64,000 bases of DNA from Atriophallophorus winterbourni (lineage: Eukaryota; Platyhelminthes; Trematoda; Plagiorchiida; Microphallidae). Positions 10,926 to 21,790 of the stretch are shown in pieces; position 1 is the stretch's first letter; every line of letters starts with the position of its first letter. Location: positions 1-64,000 of the forward strand of contig JACCGJ010002714.1 of NCBI GenBank assembly GCA_013407085.1, in the 5' to 3' direction. A model generated the notes under the pieces. It ran no database searches. It saw only the letters and a list, made by a program, of their open reading frames with translations, and was not told the DNA's origin. Both the position numbers and the translations under genes were made by a program.

Positions 10926-11607
10926 CCAAATATCATTTGTTATGAATACCAAATAATTTGTACATGCACCTCAACAATATCCGGCGTGCTATAATGTAAA
11001 CACTCCTACTGACCTATCCTACAGGCTTAGCGACATTATTTGAAAATTGTGCAAACGCTTTCAAAAAAACTTGCTTAAGTACTCACGAAACTGTTGACAC
11101 ATTGGAAGTTTCTCAAATCTAACACCAGCAGCCCGTGCCGATTATTTACGAAGAGGAATACCCTCTAAACATTATTAAACAAAATTATTACCAATGAATA
11201 AAACTGGAATACAAAATATACTCCTCAAACATTTGCACAATCTGTATTCCGAAGTGGCAATACCGACGTCTGACGTGTTCAAGATAATGTTCAAACAGAG
11301 ATTCAATCATAAAATAATTAAAAATACCCTGATTTTTCTGACCTACAAGGGAGGTGAAACAACAGAATATGATAATCTAACGCCCGCTAGATTTGTCACC
11401 AGCGCTATCTAAATCAATGCAGTCCACCATAGCTGATGCTTGCGGAAATCACCTTGAGATCACTAACCGAATCTCTGAATACAGCATGCATTCGGGAAAA
11501 ACGATCTATAGTAACAAACTAGCTGTTAGCAAAAAAGCATGGTCTCAGCTAATAAATGCTTGCAACTCCGTTAACTTAATTTATATTTATTTATCAAAAG
11601 CAGTTGA
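10926..11607. other. No recognisable gene; outer flank of left arm
   Basis: Contains a 72-codon plus-strand frame at 11,194-11,412 with no recognisable domain. Because the right arm runs off the window at 64,000, I cannot tell whether this stretch is also part of the inverted duplication. Confidence 0.4.
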
Positions 11608-12600
11608 AATATATAATGACCAACTGCTCTTGTCGTAAATTCTAACCTACGTAGTTCAGGGTAAACTCCAGTTATTATGCATTTGATTTTACCGAGAAAA
11701 TGAACTATCCTAATTTTCCCTGCATAGAACATTCCTGCATTCCTATTTACAGTGCTAAACATCCCGCTTCTATCCGTATGACTCCTCTTAGCCAGCGGGG
11801 ACTGTAATTACTCAACTGTTTTCACTGTGTCCATCTGTAATTTGCATCCGCTGTCCGATCCACTTGACTCTGTAATTAATAATCATGCATACGAATGATC
11901 ACGCGTGTTACTGTTTATCCCACACAGAAGCGAATGCCAGATTGTGACCATATCAACATCATTATCTTTGTTTTTCGCATTTTGCTAGGAATCTTTTATC
12001 CAAACATCACATCGTGAGTTCATTCCATGTATCGCTTATTCTCTTCTACTTTACAAGTTCAACCGTGAAACTTGTTTAACGAGTGCTTAGCAATTATAGA
12101 ATTCGTGATCAGCGATTCAATTCCACAGTAATTGATTTGTTGTGCACCGAGTCAATGATTTAAAGTTCATTCATCTTATTATCAAGTTCTCTGGAAGTTT
12201 ATAAAATATATACCACCGAGAAAACAAAGAAAGAAAATCAGCTTATAAGTGAAACGGTTCAACATTTTCCTAGAAAATCAAACCAAGGATTGAGGCGCTA
12301 ACATTATTTTGATCTTGGCTACGTTTGATAAGCCTCAGACATAAAATAATATCCAACAGTTATTTCGAATTGGGTTTATTCATTAATCAATAATTAAGCA
12401 CAGTTTTTTTACGCGAAAAAATAGATGGATGTGCATATTCCTCCAGAAAATGTATATTCCGTAGTGCACCATCCATCCATTATGTGTAGGATTAGAAAAT
12501 TAAACCTACTCGGCGACAGCTTTGTTTCATAGAATCTACAAATCCTGTCACACAGAAAAGAGAAGTTCGCGATCGTTATCATTCAGAAACGGATACTAAC
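11608..12600. other. Arm sequence with no recognisable gene (left)
   Basis: Closely matches the right arm at 63,000-64,000 in reverse complement. No frame is clearly conserved. It lies downstream of the secreted-protein gene start at 12,688-12,902 on the minus strand, so further exons of that gene could lie here, but I cannot identify any. Confidence 0.45.
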
Positions 12601-12687
12601 CAGGGTTCATACTCTCCACTCTCTCCGCCTCAACACAGAAAACAAATATTTCTCTGGCAATGAGAAATCTGTAAACCGCTTTCTTAC

Positions 12688-12902
12688 CTCCAATTCGGTA
12701 CTCTTGTATTTTGCGTAAATGAAACAGATCCATCTGAAACTAGGAAAACGAATAAAGTTGCATTTGTTGCTGCTTTGAACTCAATATGTATAAGATAGCC
12801 GTTGAAACCATTATAAGAACGACATGAGAATTCGAACTCACCTTGCACTGAAAACAATGTGCTACACACAAGCAGCGTACAAGCAATGGCTGAATATGTC
12901 AT
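12688..12902 (-). CDS. 5' end of small secreted protein gene, left-arm copy (two exons)
   Basis: Minus strand. ATG at 12,902 opens a 61-nt exon (12,842-12,902) encoding MTYSAIACTLLVCSTLFSVQ, a typical cleaved signal peptide, ending CAAG before a perfect GTGAGT donor. A 108-nt intron with a CCTAGTTTCAG acceptor leads to a 46-nt exon (12,688-12,733) encoding (D)GSVSFTQNTRVPNW, ending GGAG before GTAAGA. The intron length is a multiple of three and has no stop, so an unspliced reading of 72 codons is also open. A TATA-like box lies about 55 bp upstream. Tiny exons after a signal peptide recall schistosome micro-exon genes; the family is not identified and later exons were not found. Confidence 0.6.
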
Positions 12903-12950
12903 CGTGCTAGTAGTTTGATATATGCGATATTCGTCAGCATTATAATCGGA

Positions 12951-12965
12951 CTACTTTATAAGTAG
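12951..12965 (-). promoter_or_regulatory. TATA-like box of left secreted-protein gene
   Basis: A palindromic CTACTTTATAAGTAG lies about 55 bp upstream of the ATG at 12,902. The same element is present upstream of the right-arm copy at 62,607-62,621. Position and conservation between arms support a core promoter. Confidence 0.5.
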
Positions 12966-13249
12966 ACATTTTCTCTCGCAACCAACCGGAATTCTTCTAT
13001 TGATTTTGTACGTTTTATGTGCAGTTGAATTTGCGCATTCAACTCACCAATGAATAAACATTAACAAAAAGTGTATTCTACGGATGCCAGGAAATAATTT
13101 CCACAGCAATCGGAAGATTTCAGTGAAAAATATCACGCATCTGCAGACTAAAAGAAGTTAGAAGATTACTAGTATTGACTTTCGGATGATGGAACCCAAC
13201 CACTGCTCTCTTTGCTGTTGAAATGAAACAGATAGTAAATCTGTGTCAC

Positions 13250-13440
13250 TACATCGTGTGTGAACAGCAGCGTAAATAACGCATTTGAATATCGGAAACT
13301 TAGGCTTAGCTTGAGCCGGATCTTACTGTTTCCACATGATGACAGAAACAGAAACAGACATTCAGAAACCGGTAGTGGTGTGCATGTAATGTTGATGTGA
13401 GTAGCACAATATATTAGGATTCTCCTATTGTATCAATCAA
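13250..13440 (-). repeat. Satellite-related segment (left arm)
   Basis: In reverse complement this reads GTGCTACTCACATC, ACACCACTACCGGTTTCTG and a CTGTCATCATGTGGAAACAGTAAG stretch, the same order as the middle of the satellite unit at 3,851-4,999 (GTGTTGCTCACATC, ACCACTAC-GGTTTCTGGCTG, GTCATCAGGTTGAGACAGTAAG). Its right-arm copy is at 62,145-62,330. It is a single diverged unit, not an array. Confidence 0.55.
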
Positions 13441-14105
13441 CAAACACGGTCACTGAGTGTATATGTTGTGATTTCAGGAATCAGGTTTCGCATTCGTAAA
13501 GCAAAACAGAGAGTTTTGGTGCTTGGTAAACACACATTTTGGATAACAGACTGATTCTAGACCTTCGGTTAAGGACGCTACGAATTATACGCACGAAAAG
13601 CTCAACATTTCACTTTATTTTCCGCTTAACTTAAATCATGATCAAACTGTAATTCATCAAATCTCGGTGTATTGCAACACGTCCTATCAAAGATTGATTT
13701 CGGTAAAACTTTTCAACCACAATTATGCTAATCCATTAATTTCATAAAACGAGAGAACGCGTTTTGGTCAAACGTGATTATTACACGACTGACAATGGAA
13801 CACAACACGCGACTATGTTAAGTAAGCAAACACTGTTGGCAGCATGTCTGCCCCGGTTGTCACTTTGATCTGATTTCATCATCGATTTCGTGTAAACCGG
13901 TCCACTTCATTTCCTAACTATGCACTGCTTTTTGGCCGAACTTTACCGGTCGGACGAACTTCAATGAAATGTATCTATAATCTCCATTCTTGCGGCAAAG
14001 CAAAACAATGAGCGTTAAATGCATTGCATGATAACGAGGTACATTGGAAAACAGATATAACCTCCCGAGAGTTAATAGTGACAAACAGCATTGGTCGTTG
14101 TTTAT

Positions 14106-14312
14106 TTATCGATCTTCAATATGAAACACAACCGATTCTAAGTGTGTGATGTATTCAGACCGTTGATGCAGTAAGTTCCTTGTGATTAGAGGATGAATTT
14201 TAGTTTGAATAATTTTGAATGACAGCATAAGATCCTCGGTATATGTCCTGGCGTAACATCTTGTGATTTTAGATTGGACATATGCTCGTTGAAAAGATAC
14301 ATCCAAAAACAT
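14106..14312 (-). CDS. Hypothetical ORF, open in both arms (left copy)
   Basis: A 68-codon minus-strand frame, basic and without a recognisable domain (for example S-F-Q-R-A-Y-V-Q-S-K-I-T-R-C-Y-A-R near its start). The right-arm counterpart at 60,345-60,538 keeps the same frame to its stop, which in both copies runs directly into an AATAAA word. In the right copy the sequence before it reads like a splice acceptor (TATGTTTTAG). Left-right differences are mostly amino-acid changing, so selection is not evident. It may be a terminal exon or chance. Confidence 0.25.
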   Translation of the reverse strand: MFLDVSFQRAYVQSKITRCYARTYTEDLMLSFKIIQTKIHPLITRNLLHQRSEYITHLESVVFHIEDR

Positions 14313-14434
14313 ATTGTCAATTGGGGTGTACTATTTTGAAACGTTTTGGAGGAGTTCAATATCCATTCATACCTATGGATTTAATAGCGTTGAATATTTC
14401 AAAGAGGTCGTACATTTGTATTGAGCATCTGGAG

Positions 14435-14750
14435 TAATGCTGATAATGCTTTTTATCAGAACCAAAATGGGGCAAATTTTATTATGCATTTAGTGGCAAT
14501 ACTGTCCACACTTGAGTTTAAATTTCACTCAGAGGCACTGTTTTTGTTAGAGTCTAGACCAAAAATTTGCAAACCAAGCAGATACGATGGTGCTTGGACT
14601 TTCTATTCTGCGGCATTTTACATTTCTTAGGATTAGATGGCAACTTACTGGTCAGGGACGAAAGTATAAGTTGAACCGATGCTAGTGAAATGGCATACAT
14701 TCGACAAACCACGCAACACGTTTCCACAATGTATTGTCATCAGTGGATAA
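14435..14750 (+). repeat. Repeat segment R1 (left), split from R2 by the LINE
   Basis: Matches 52,690-52,980 in the same orientation, with words ACTGTCCACACTTGAG, AGCACTGTTTTTGTTAGAGTCTAGACC, CAAACCAAGCAGATAC and CACGTTTCCACA-TGTATTGTCATC. In the right copy R1 runs straight into R2; here the CR1-like LINE sits exactly between them (14,753-24,444). So this is the insertion site of that LINE. Confidence 0.75.
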
Positions 14751-15143
14751 TATCAAGATTCAAGATTCAAGATTTATGGTTGAAAAAGCAATTAAATTTA
14801 CAATAACCACAGGGTGGAAATATAGTTACAAATGTATATATATAAGTATATATAAAATCAAAATCAATGGGATGGTGATAGCTTATTAATAGTTTGGGGC
14901 AAAATTCGGATTAGCTCTCATATAATCGTTAAGTTTTGATTTGAATAATGATAAACTGTTTGAGCTTACCAAATCGGAAGGTAGGGAATTCCAAGCAAAG
15001 CGCACACGTACCGAATAAAAATATCTGCGGCAGTTCCGTTTGGAATGTGGTATTTACAACCTGCAACCATGGCCACGGCTGTTGCTGGAAGTTCGAAGGT
15101 GGAATAATATACCCAGGGGGTGGGAAACAGTTGTGAGTATTTA

Positions 15144-17611
15144 TTATGCGAGGATGAGATCAGCACGCATTCTCCTTTGTGCAAGTGTCCTCATTTCCAG
15201 TCGTCTGAGTCGCCCGGCGAATGGCATATTTTCGAGACCAATGACAAGCTTAGAAGCTCTCCGGTATATGCGATCCAGGAGTAAGATATCTTTTTGGAGC
15301 CATGGTGTCCAGGCTTGTGCGGCATAATCTAGAACCGGGTGTATATATGTATTCATCGTGAGAGGAAAAGACCCCGCGGAAAAACGTCCAAATATCCGCC
15401 GTAGCATGCCGAGCAGCCGAGACGCGCTTTTGTAAACGGTTTCGCGTTGTAGACCATTTTTCAAACTGCCGCAAATCCAGACACCGAGGTCCTTTCCTTC
15501 TTCGGTGTACTCCAGGTTTATGTCGCCGAGCTTGTATGGATATGAAAAGCCAAGATCACGACAAATCTGATTCATTTCGAATTTTGCATATTCATTGAGA
15601 GTTTATTTTTAGATTACCAGTTTAACAAAGCACTCAAATCGTTTTGCAGCAAGATACAATCTTCAATCTAATTTGCTTCCATACTTTTAAATCGTCAGCA
15701 AACAAAATCATCTTACTATCATTTGGTAGTGGTATATCGTTCATATAGACTAGGAACAGTATTGGTCCAAGCACTGAGCCTTGTGGAACTGCGCTAGTGA
15801 CATCGATTTTCTTCGATAATAGGCCGTCCACACCAACTCGGATGTGTCTGTTGCTGAGGTAATCTCTTAACAATTCGTATAGTCTTCCAACAAAACCGTA
15901 TTTCTTTAGCTTCTTTAAGAGTAAATTGTGATCAACTCTGTCGAACGCTTTAGAAATGTTCAGGTAGCACGCAAGAATACAGCCCCCCGCATCTACAATC
16001 CTCGTCCAATCGTCTAAGCTTGTCAGCAAATTTGTTAGACAAGAGCGATTTCTGCGAAATCCATGTTGGGCAACTGCCAAAAGTTGATTCGTTTCCAGAT
16101 GTCGCACGATTTCTGCGGTTATTATTCGCTCAAAAACTTTTGATACCGAAGACAGCAAGGTCACCGGCCTGTAATTTTTCACATCAGAACGGCAACCACC
16201 TTTGTAAATGAGTATTATTTGTCCCAGTTTCCAGTCTTGTGGCACTACGCCAGCTTGGAGCAAATTATTAAACATGCAAGATAGAGGTTCAGATAGCTGC
16301 GCATGACAGGTTTTGTGCAACTTTGGAGTTATCTCGTCTGGTCCTGGAGATATATTTAGGTTTAATTTTCGTAAGTGCTGCGCCACCACCATCGGAGTAA
16401 TCAATACTTCACTCAAGGTCGGTCGGTCAAGTCGAACGATTGGTTCCTGATCAGGCTTCATTGATTTCGGCGCAAAAACTCCGGCATAAAAGTCTGCTAA
16501 CAGGTCAGCGGTCTGATTTATGGATTCTGTGAAGCCGGACGAAGTTTTAGGGCAAAGACTCATGGTTTAATATTTGTTCTATCGTTTACAAGTCTATACA
16601 AGTGCTTCGGATTCTGCTGCATCTGAGAAATAAATTGCGATCGGAACGCTTGTTTATCATCTCGAATTAAGCTGATAACTTTGTTTCGCAGTCGTGTAAA
16701 TTGTGCCCAAGTATCAGCTGTGTTTGTAGCCTTGTGAAACTCCCACGCTACTTTTTCGTCCTGCTTCGTAGTAAAAATTTATTTCGTTGAGACGTTTTCT
16801 TCAAAGCAAACATTGAATGTTTCTTCAATATAGATTTGAGGTGCTGTAAGAGAGATCGCCAATGACTATCCGGATCGGAGTAATCCAGTTGTGCGAAACT
16901 GGTACTTTGTAACTCGGCACACAGCGCACGGTAGTTCACCATTCTGACGTATTTTGTCCCGGCACTATTGCGTCTAGCGCTACAAACGTACTCGAATTCT
17001 AGGACAACGTGATCGCTTCGTCCGATCGGCGATTTATAAACGATATTCTCAACAGCTGTGGGATCTGATGTAAGTATAAGATCCAAGGTAGACGGCTGGT
17101 CTGATCCTCTCATACGAGTAAATCCAAAAACATGGTTATAAAGGGGTGCGTAATCCAAAACAGCTCGAAGTTCATTTTCAAGTGTCTAAGATGGATGATC
17201 ATTCCGGCTATAGAGCTGGGGAAAGTTGAAATCCCCCATTATTAATATTTGAGTATTGTATCGCGTTGTTACATAGCGCAAAGCATTAATAATAATGCAT
17301 TGGTCTCCTGATGTAAGAGTCAGAGAGCACCAAAGTGTGTCAGTGATATCAAGGATCTGGTCGCTCATAGCTCTACAGATAAACGATTGCTTGAAGTAGA
17401 GCGCTGCTCCTCCGCCATCGCCTAAACGGTCACGCCGGAATAGAGACATGTTGGGCAAAGAGAGTTCATTATCAGACAATGAGGCATGGAACCACGTTTC
17501 TGTTACTGCAACTATGTCTGGCGCCGTTTCATTACAAATCTCGGACAATTCGAATAATTTGTTGAAAAGGCTGTTCGCGTTTGTATAGATGCACTCAATC
17601 GTATTTTTCAT
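15144..17611 (-). pseudogene. LINE ORF2 (endonuclease-reverse transcriptase), left copy, dead
   Basis: The N-terminal apurinic-type endonuclease shows T-E-T-W-F, I-M-G-D-F-N-F and G-R-S-D-H-V-V-L. The RT shows HGFRRNRSCLTNLL, S-x-VPQGSVLGPILF and ILFADDLKVW. Lesions seen: loss of 17 codons after D-Q-C-I-I relative to the right copy, a TAG near 17,187, shifts near 16,740 and 16,560, and a frameshift just after the FADD motif that the right copy shares. Motif A reads CYLNISKAFD, so the first catalytic aspartate is replaced. ORF2 would make the element's replication enzyme; this copy cannot. Confidence 0.88.
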
Positions 17612-17730
17612 GAGTAATGACGGGGTGTAAACCGAAGTTATTGGTCCGGGTTTATTGGATGGTAAAACATGAGTGCGTCTTATTGGTCGCCGACGGCTTG
17701 AATCGACAATTAGTTTTCGGTGTTAATTGC

Positions 17731-18936
17731 TCAGTCCGACTCGATTTGAGCCGGACCTACGACGTTTTTTGATGCATTGATTTCCTCCATTTCGATGGAA
17801 ACGCTGCTATCCGCTATCTCCAAACGGGAGGGTGTTGAACTAATGGCATTGGGTTTGTGTGGGCTAAGTCTAACATCCTTGGGTAGTGTTCTTTTCCCTT
17901 TTGTCCATTCCGACATTACTATTTCGGCCATAGCGCTGGTCAAGAACGTAATCTTCAGAGGTTTCGGTCCATCCCCCTTATATTTTGGCGAAAAAGGAAC
18001 TCGAAAAGTGTCCACAACAACGGCATTAGAAATATCGAGAGAACACGCAATGTAGCGCCATTGTTTGACGTCGTGCTCTACGGTTTCCTGATTCGATACT
18101 CTAGAAGTATTTTCTGTTACACCAAGTAGAACTATACTTCGCGATACCGTTTGTTCCCTGGGGTTCAAGCTGCCCTTCCTTTCCCACCATGATACATCGG
18201 GATATATGCGGCAGTTTGAGTCGGAATCTGACTTGAGTAGGTATGCATTCAGCAATACGTTCTCGATATCAGCCTCGCATTTTAGTGTTACCTTGAGCAA
18301 GCGAGGTTAACCAATATGAGATCAAGTTGAATGGCGGGTTAGACGAGTCACTTTTTCTGCGTTTACGTGTTCAATTTTCATTAGGTGACAATGTTCAGAC
18401 CATTTCTCGACATCGTGTTTCTGTTTGCTATCAAACAGGCTTTCTTGGGACTCGCTGACATTCGTACATATCACGTTCAGCGTGTATGGGGTGTTTTTTT
18501 GCGTATCGGAAAGTCAGGCGTTTTAGAATTTAAAACATTTGTGGCTTGACTTTGTGAGTCGGGTACAGCAGTTTTGGAGTGTACAGCTGAGGTCGACCGT
18601 ATGTATATCTCTGTAAGAATTTCCTACTTCTGTGGTCGTTTTAGCTGATTCCAAAACGGGGATAACCCTGCTTTTTTGCTTTTTTGGCACATGAATCGCC
18701 TTAGTCTTAGATTCCTTCAATGGTGGTTCCGAAATCGATGTATTGATATGATGGTTTACATCAGTGATCACTTGTGTACTCACATGATTTACCAACATTT
18801 CTTCCACACGTCGAAGGCCCACTCCAAACCGGCCATTCTATTTTCTAATTTTTCTTCAAAAGTATCGGCTTTGTGCAAAGATGTAGCTCTGCAACGAACA
18901 CAGACATAGCATACACCTGGAAGCATTTCATTATTT
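17731..18936 (-). pseudogene. LINE ORF1, C-terminal part, left copy
   Basis: Continuation of ORF1 on the 3' side of the pogo insertion. It begins with N-N-E-M-L-P-G-V-C-Y-V-C-V-R-C-R, the end of a PHD-like zinc finger, passes a shift region, and ends with a 189-codon frame containing L-K-V-T-L-K-C-E-A-D-I-E-N-V-L-L and R-S-I-V-L-L-G-V-T-E-N. In CR1-type elements ORF1 is an RNA-binding, particle-forming partner of ORF2. The remnant at 26,140-26,720 and the copies at 48,892 and 35,364 show the same layout. Confidence 0.75.
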
Positions 18937-18937
18937 A
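18936..18937. repeat. TA target duplication of pogo-like element (left)
   Basis: TA flanks CCGTATTTGCC here and again at 23,698-23,699. Removing the element plus one TA rejoins the LINE ORF1 frame (I-A-L-L then N-N-E-M), matching I-A-L-L-K-N-E-M in the right arm. Confidence 0.85.
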
Positions 18938-19056
18938 CCGTATTTGCCGGTGTATAAGTCGACCTTTTTCGATCAAAAATCGACCTAAAAAAATCGACCT
19001 CGACTTATACACCGAGTCATGAAATTCAACTTCTTATTCATCCCTTCAAATATGAT

Positions 19057-19066
19057 GGTAATTACT
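19057..19066. repeat. 10-bp target duplication of RTE element (left)
   Basis: GGTAATTACT here and at 22,794-22,803 brackets the RTE element exactly. Confidence 0.85.
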
Positions 19067-19126
19067 TGTTGTTGGCCTCCTTCGGTCGATGTCGACCATG
19101 GATGTACATCACAAACGCGTGAAAGT

Positions 19127-21790
19127 TCAAGTTTTGCAGCTTTTTGAGTGACTAAACAGTCCGATTCGGGAGGAACAATCTCTCCCGCAGCGTTGGCAAC
19201 GATAGTCAGAACTCGGTTGTATTGCGTTAGTTGCACGTCGGCGGCGTGATCTGCGTTCAGCTGCCAAGAGCTGTATCTGCTCCTCCCCAGCATGCAGACG
19301 ACGCTTTACACAGTGCCTCCAATGTGAGCGGTCGAGAGCAAGTTCTTCCCAACTCGCCGGGTCAATGCCAAGAGCTTTCATATCTCTTTTACAAACGTCT
19401 TTGTACCGCAAGTGCGGTCTGCCCAATGGTCGACTTCCTAGTTGCAACTCACCATAGAGTAGATCTTTCGGAATACGACCATTTTCCATTCTATAGACAT
19501 GACCAAGCCAGCGCAGGCGGCGCTGTCGCAATAGAGTGAACATGCTCTGTAGACCAGCTTTTAAAAGCACTTCAGCATTAGTCACTCTGTCCATCCACGA
19601 TATGTTCAAGATACGACGGATGCTTCGTAGATGGAAAGCATTCAGCTTCCGTTCGTGTCTTGCGTGGGTGGTCCAGGTTTCACTGCCGTACAGTAAAGCG
19701 TTCAGTACGCACGCGCTGTACACCATCATTTTCGTCTTTACAGTCAGCTTGCGGTTACCCCAAACACGAGAGTTCAAACGGGACAGAATGACAGCTGCTC
19801 TGCCAATTCGCTTATCAATCTCCGTGTCTAGCGAGAGGTTATCCGCAATGGTTGAACCAAGGTATGTGAACTGATGTACTGATTCAAGCTGACAGTTTCC
19901 AACAGTTATGATGGGAGGCGATACAGTCCCTTGGCTAAGGACTTTGGTCTTGCTCATGCTTATTGTTAGACCAAAGTCTTTGCATGCCGACGAAAAACAG
20001 TCCATTAGAGACTGAAGGTGCTCCTGGGAGTGAGCAATAAAGGCTGCATCGTCGGCAAACAGCAGGTCACGGATTAGCACATTTCGTGCCTTGGTTTGTG
20101 CTCTCAACCGGTTTAGGTTGAAAAGCTTGCCATCATTTCGCGTGCGTAAGTAAATACCTTCTGTTCTCGTCCTGAAAGCGTACTTCAGAAGTAGAGCAAA
20201 GAAAATGCCGAACAGCGTGGGAGCCAGAACACACCCTTGTTTGACGCCTCGGCGAATTTCAAAGACTTCTGAGCTGAAACCGTTAAAATGGACTGAGCCC
20301 TTCATGCCTGAGTGGAACGAAATAACGAGCTTTAGCAGTCTTGGTGGGCAGCCTATCAAATTAAGCATTTTGAAAAGACCCTCCCTGCTGACGTAGTCGA
20401 ATGCCTTCGTTAAATCAATAAAAACAGCGTATAATGGCATACGCTGTTCCCGACACTTTTCTTGAAGTTGTCTTAGGGAGAAGATCATGTCAACGGTCGA
20501 TCTTCCCTTGCGAAAGCCACATTGAGATTCGGAGTAAATTCTATCAGCTAAAACTTGCAGCCGGATCTGTAAGACTTTAGCAAACAATTTGCCTACAACA
20601 TTCAGAAGGGAGATTCCTCTGTAATTGTTGCAGTCGCCTCTATCTCCTTTATTCTTGAATAGCGTGATGATCTTTGTGTCTCGCATCTCTTGTGGGACAC
20701 CCCCCTCCTGCCAGCACTGAAGAAGCAAATGGTGAAGCGGTTGTAATAATGCTGCTCTACCGCATTTGATGAGCTCAGGTGGAATTCCGTCGTCACCAGG
20801 GGCCTTCCCATTCGCTAAGCGGTCGATTGCTCTATTGAGCTCATCAAGAGTAGGGGGAGTATCTAGATATTCAATAGTCGGCAACCGCTCGAAATTTTCA
20901 AATACATGTGGTAAAACCGTACTGTCCCTAGAGTAGAGGGAGGAGAAGTGCTCTACCCATCTTTCCATCTGCTGAGTTTTGTCCACAATCGGGTCACCAG
21001 ATACAGACTTAATGGGAGCCATTTTATGTTTGTTTGGACCAATGGCTCTCTTGATCCCATCATACATGCCGTGAAAATTTCCAGTATCCGCAGCTTTTTG
21101 GATACTAAGGCTAATTTCTGTCCAGTAGTCATTTGCACATCGCCTTGCAGTCTGTTGGACCTTATTTCTGGCTGCTCTTAAAAGTCGTAAGTTTTCATCT
21201 GTTGGCATACCTTTGAACCTCAAGAATGCTGACCGTTTCTCATCCAACACAGCAGTCATCTCAGAAGCTTTTGCTTCGAACCAGTCGCTCGTTCGAGCTT
21301 TCTTCGGACCGAAAGTGGAAAGTGCGACTCGGCATATGCTGTTTTTAATCGATTCCCAGTTTTCTGAAGCCGATTCAAGTGGGGTTGTCTTGCTGAACTC
21401 GGCTGTGAAGGCTTTTGCAAATCGCGCAGCTAGATTAGGTTCGCACATGCGGGTGACGTCAATCCTAGGCTTACCAGACAATTTGGTGCGGTGAAATCTC
21501 GTGTCGGAAAGCTTCAGTTTTGCACAAACCAGTGAATGATCAGTGTCACAGTCTGCGCTTTGATATGATCTGGTGAGAAGTACGCTTCCTATATTAGTGC
21601 GCCTAACAAGAATAAGATCAAGCTGGTGCCAGTGCTTAGAGCGAGGATGTTTCCAAGAGACCTTATGCTGTGGTTTTGTTTGAAAGAAAGTGTTACTAAC
21701 ACAGAGACTGAACTGTGTGCATAATTCTAAAAGGCGTAGTCCATTTTCATTAGTTTTACCTACACCGAATTTCCCGAGACAGTTTGCCAA
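19127..21790 (-). CDS. RTE reverse transcriptase region of ORF2
   Basis: 887-codon frame. It opens with the last third of the endonuclease (D-T-D-H-S-L-V-C near residue 85). RT follows, with FIDLTKAFDYVS (motif A, near 460), G-V-K-Q-G-C-V-L-A-P (motif B, near 518) and LLFADDAAFI (motif C, near 578); all catalytic aspartates are present. The end has C-x2-C and H-x4-C spacing typical of a nucleic-acid-binding zinc finger (YRCQRCGRDC). The listed ATG is not the true start: the frame is split from the endonuclease frame by a one-base loss near 21,785, where TGGCC-AAAC has become TGGCAAAC. It would copy the element's RNA at a nicked target. Vertebrate relatives are often misnamed craniofacial development protein 2. 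Confidence 0.9.
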   Translation of the reverse strand: MANCLGKFGVGKTNENGLRLLELCTQFSLCVSNTFFQTKPQHKVSWKHPRSKHWHQLDLILVRRTNIGSVLLTRSYQSADCDTDHSLVCAKLKLSDTRFHRTKLSGKPRIDVTRMCEPNLAARFAKAFTAEFSKTTPLESASENWESIKNSICRVALSTFGPKKARTSDWFEAKASEMTAVLDEKRSAFLRFKGMPTDENLRLLRAARNKVQQTARRCANDYWTEISLSIQKAADTGNFHGMYDGIKRAIGPNKHKMAPIKSVSGDPIVDKTQQMERWVEHFSSLYSRDSTVLPHVFENFERLPTIEYLDTPPTLDELNRAIDRLANGKAPGDDGIPPELIKCGRAALLQPLHHLLLQCWQEGGVPQEMRDTKIITLFKNKGDRGDCNNYRGISLLNVVGKLFAKVLQIRLQVLADRIYSESQCGFRKGRSTVDMIFSLRQLQEKCREQRMPLYAVFIDLTKAFDYVSREGLFKMLNLIGCPPRLLKLVISFHSGMKGSVHFNGFSSEVFEIRRGVKQGCVLAPTLFGIFFALLLKYAFRTRTEGIYLRTRNDGKLFNLNRLRAQTKARNVLIRDLLFADDAAFIAHSQEHLQSLMDCFSSACKDFGLTISMSKTKVLSQGTVSPPIITVGNCQLESVHQFTYLGSTIADNLSLDTEIDKRIGRAAVILSRLNSRVWGNRKLTVKTKMMVYSACVLNALLYGSETWTTHARHERKLNAFHLRSIRRILNISWMDRVTNAEVLLKAGLQSMFTLLRQRRLRWLGHVYRMENGRIPKDLLYGELQLGSRPLGRPHLRYKDVCKRDMKALGIDPASWEELALDRSHWRHCVKRRLHAGEEQIQLLAAERRSRRRRATNAIQPSSDYRCQRCGRDCSSRIGLFSHSKSCKT

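Noticed and set aside
19231..19874. Protein genes on the plus strand inside the RTE region
   Set aside because: These frames are antisense shadows of the RTE polyprotein.
19127..21790. A long host gene of the craniofacial-development-protein-2 type
   Set aside because: The frame has RTE reverse transcriptase motifs A, B and C, an endonuclease in the adjoining frame, a CAA-repeat tail and a 10-bp target duplication. The host-gene name is a common misannotation.
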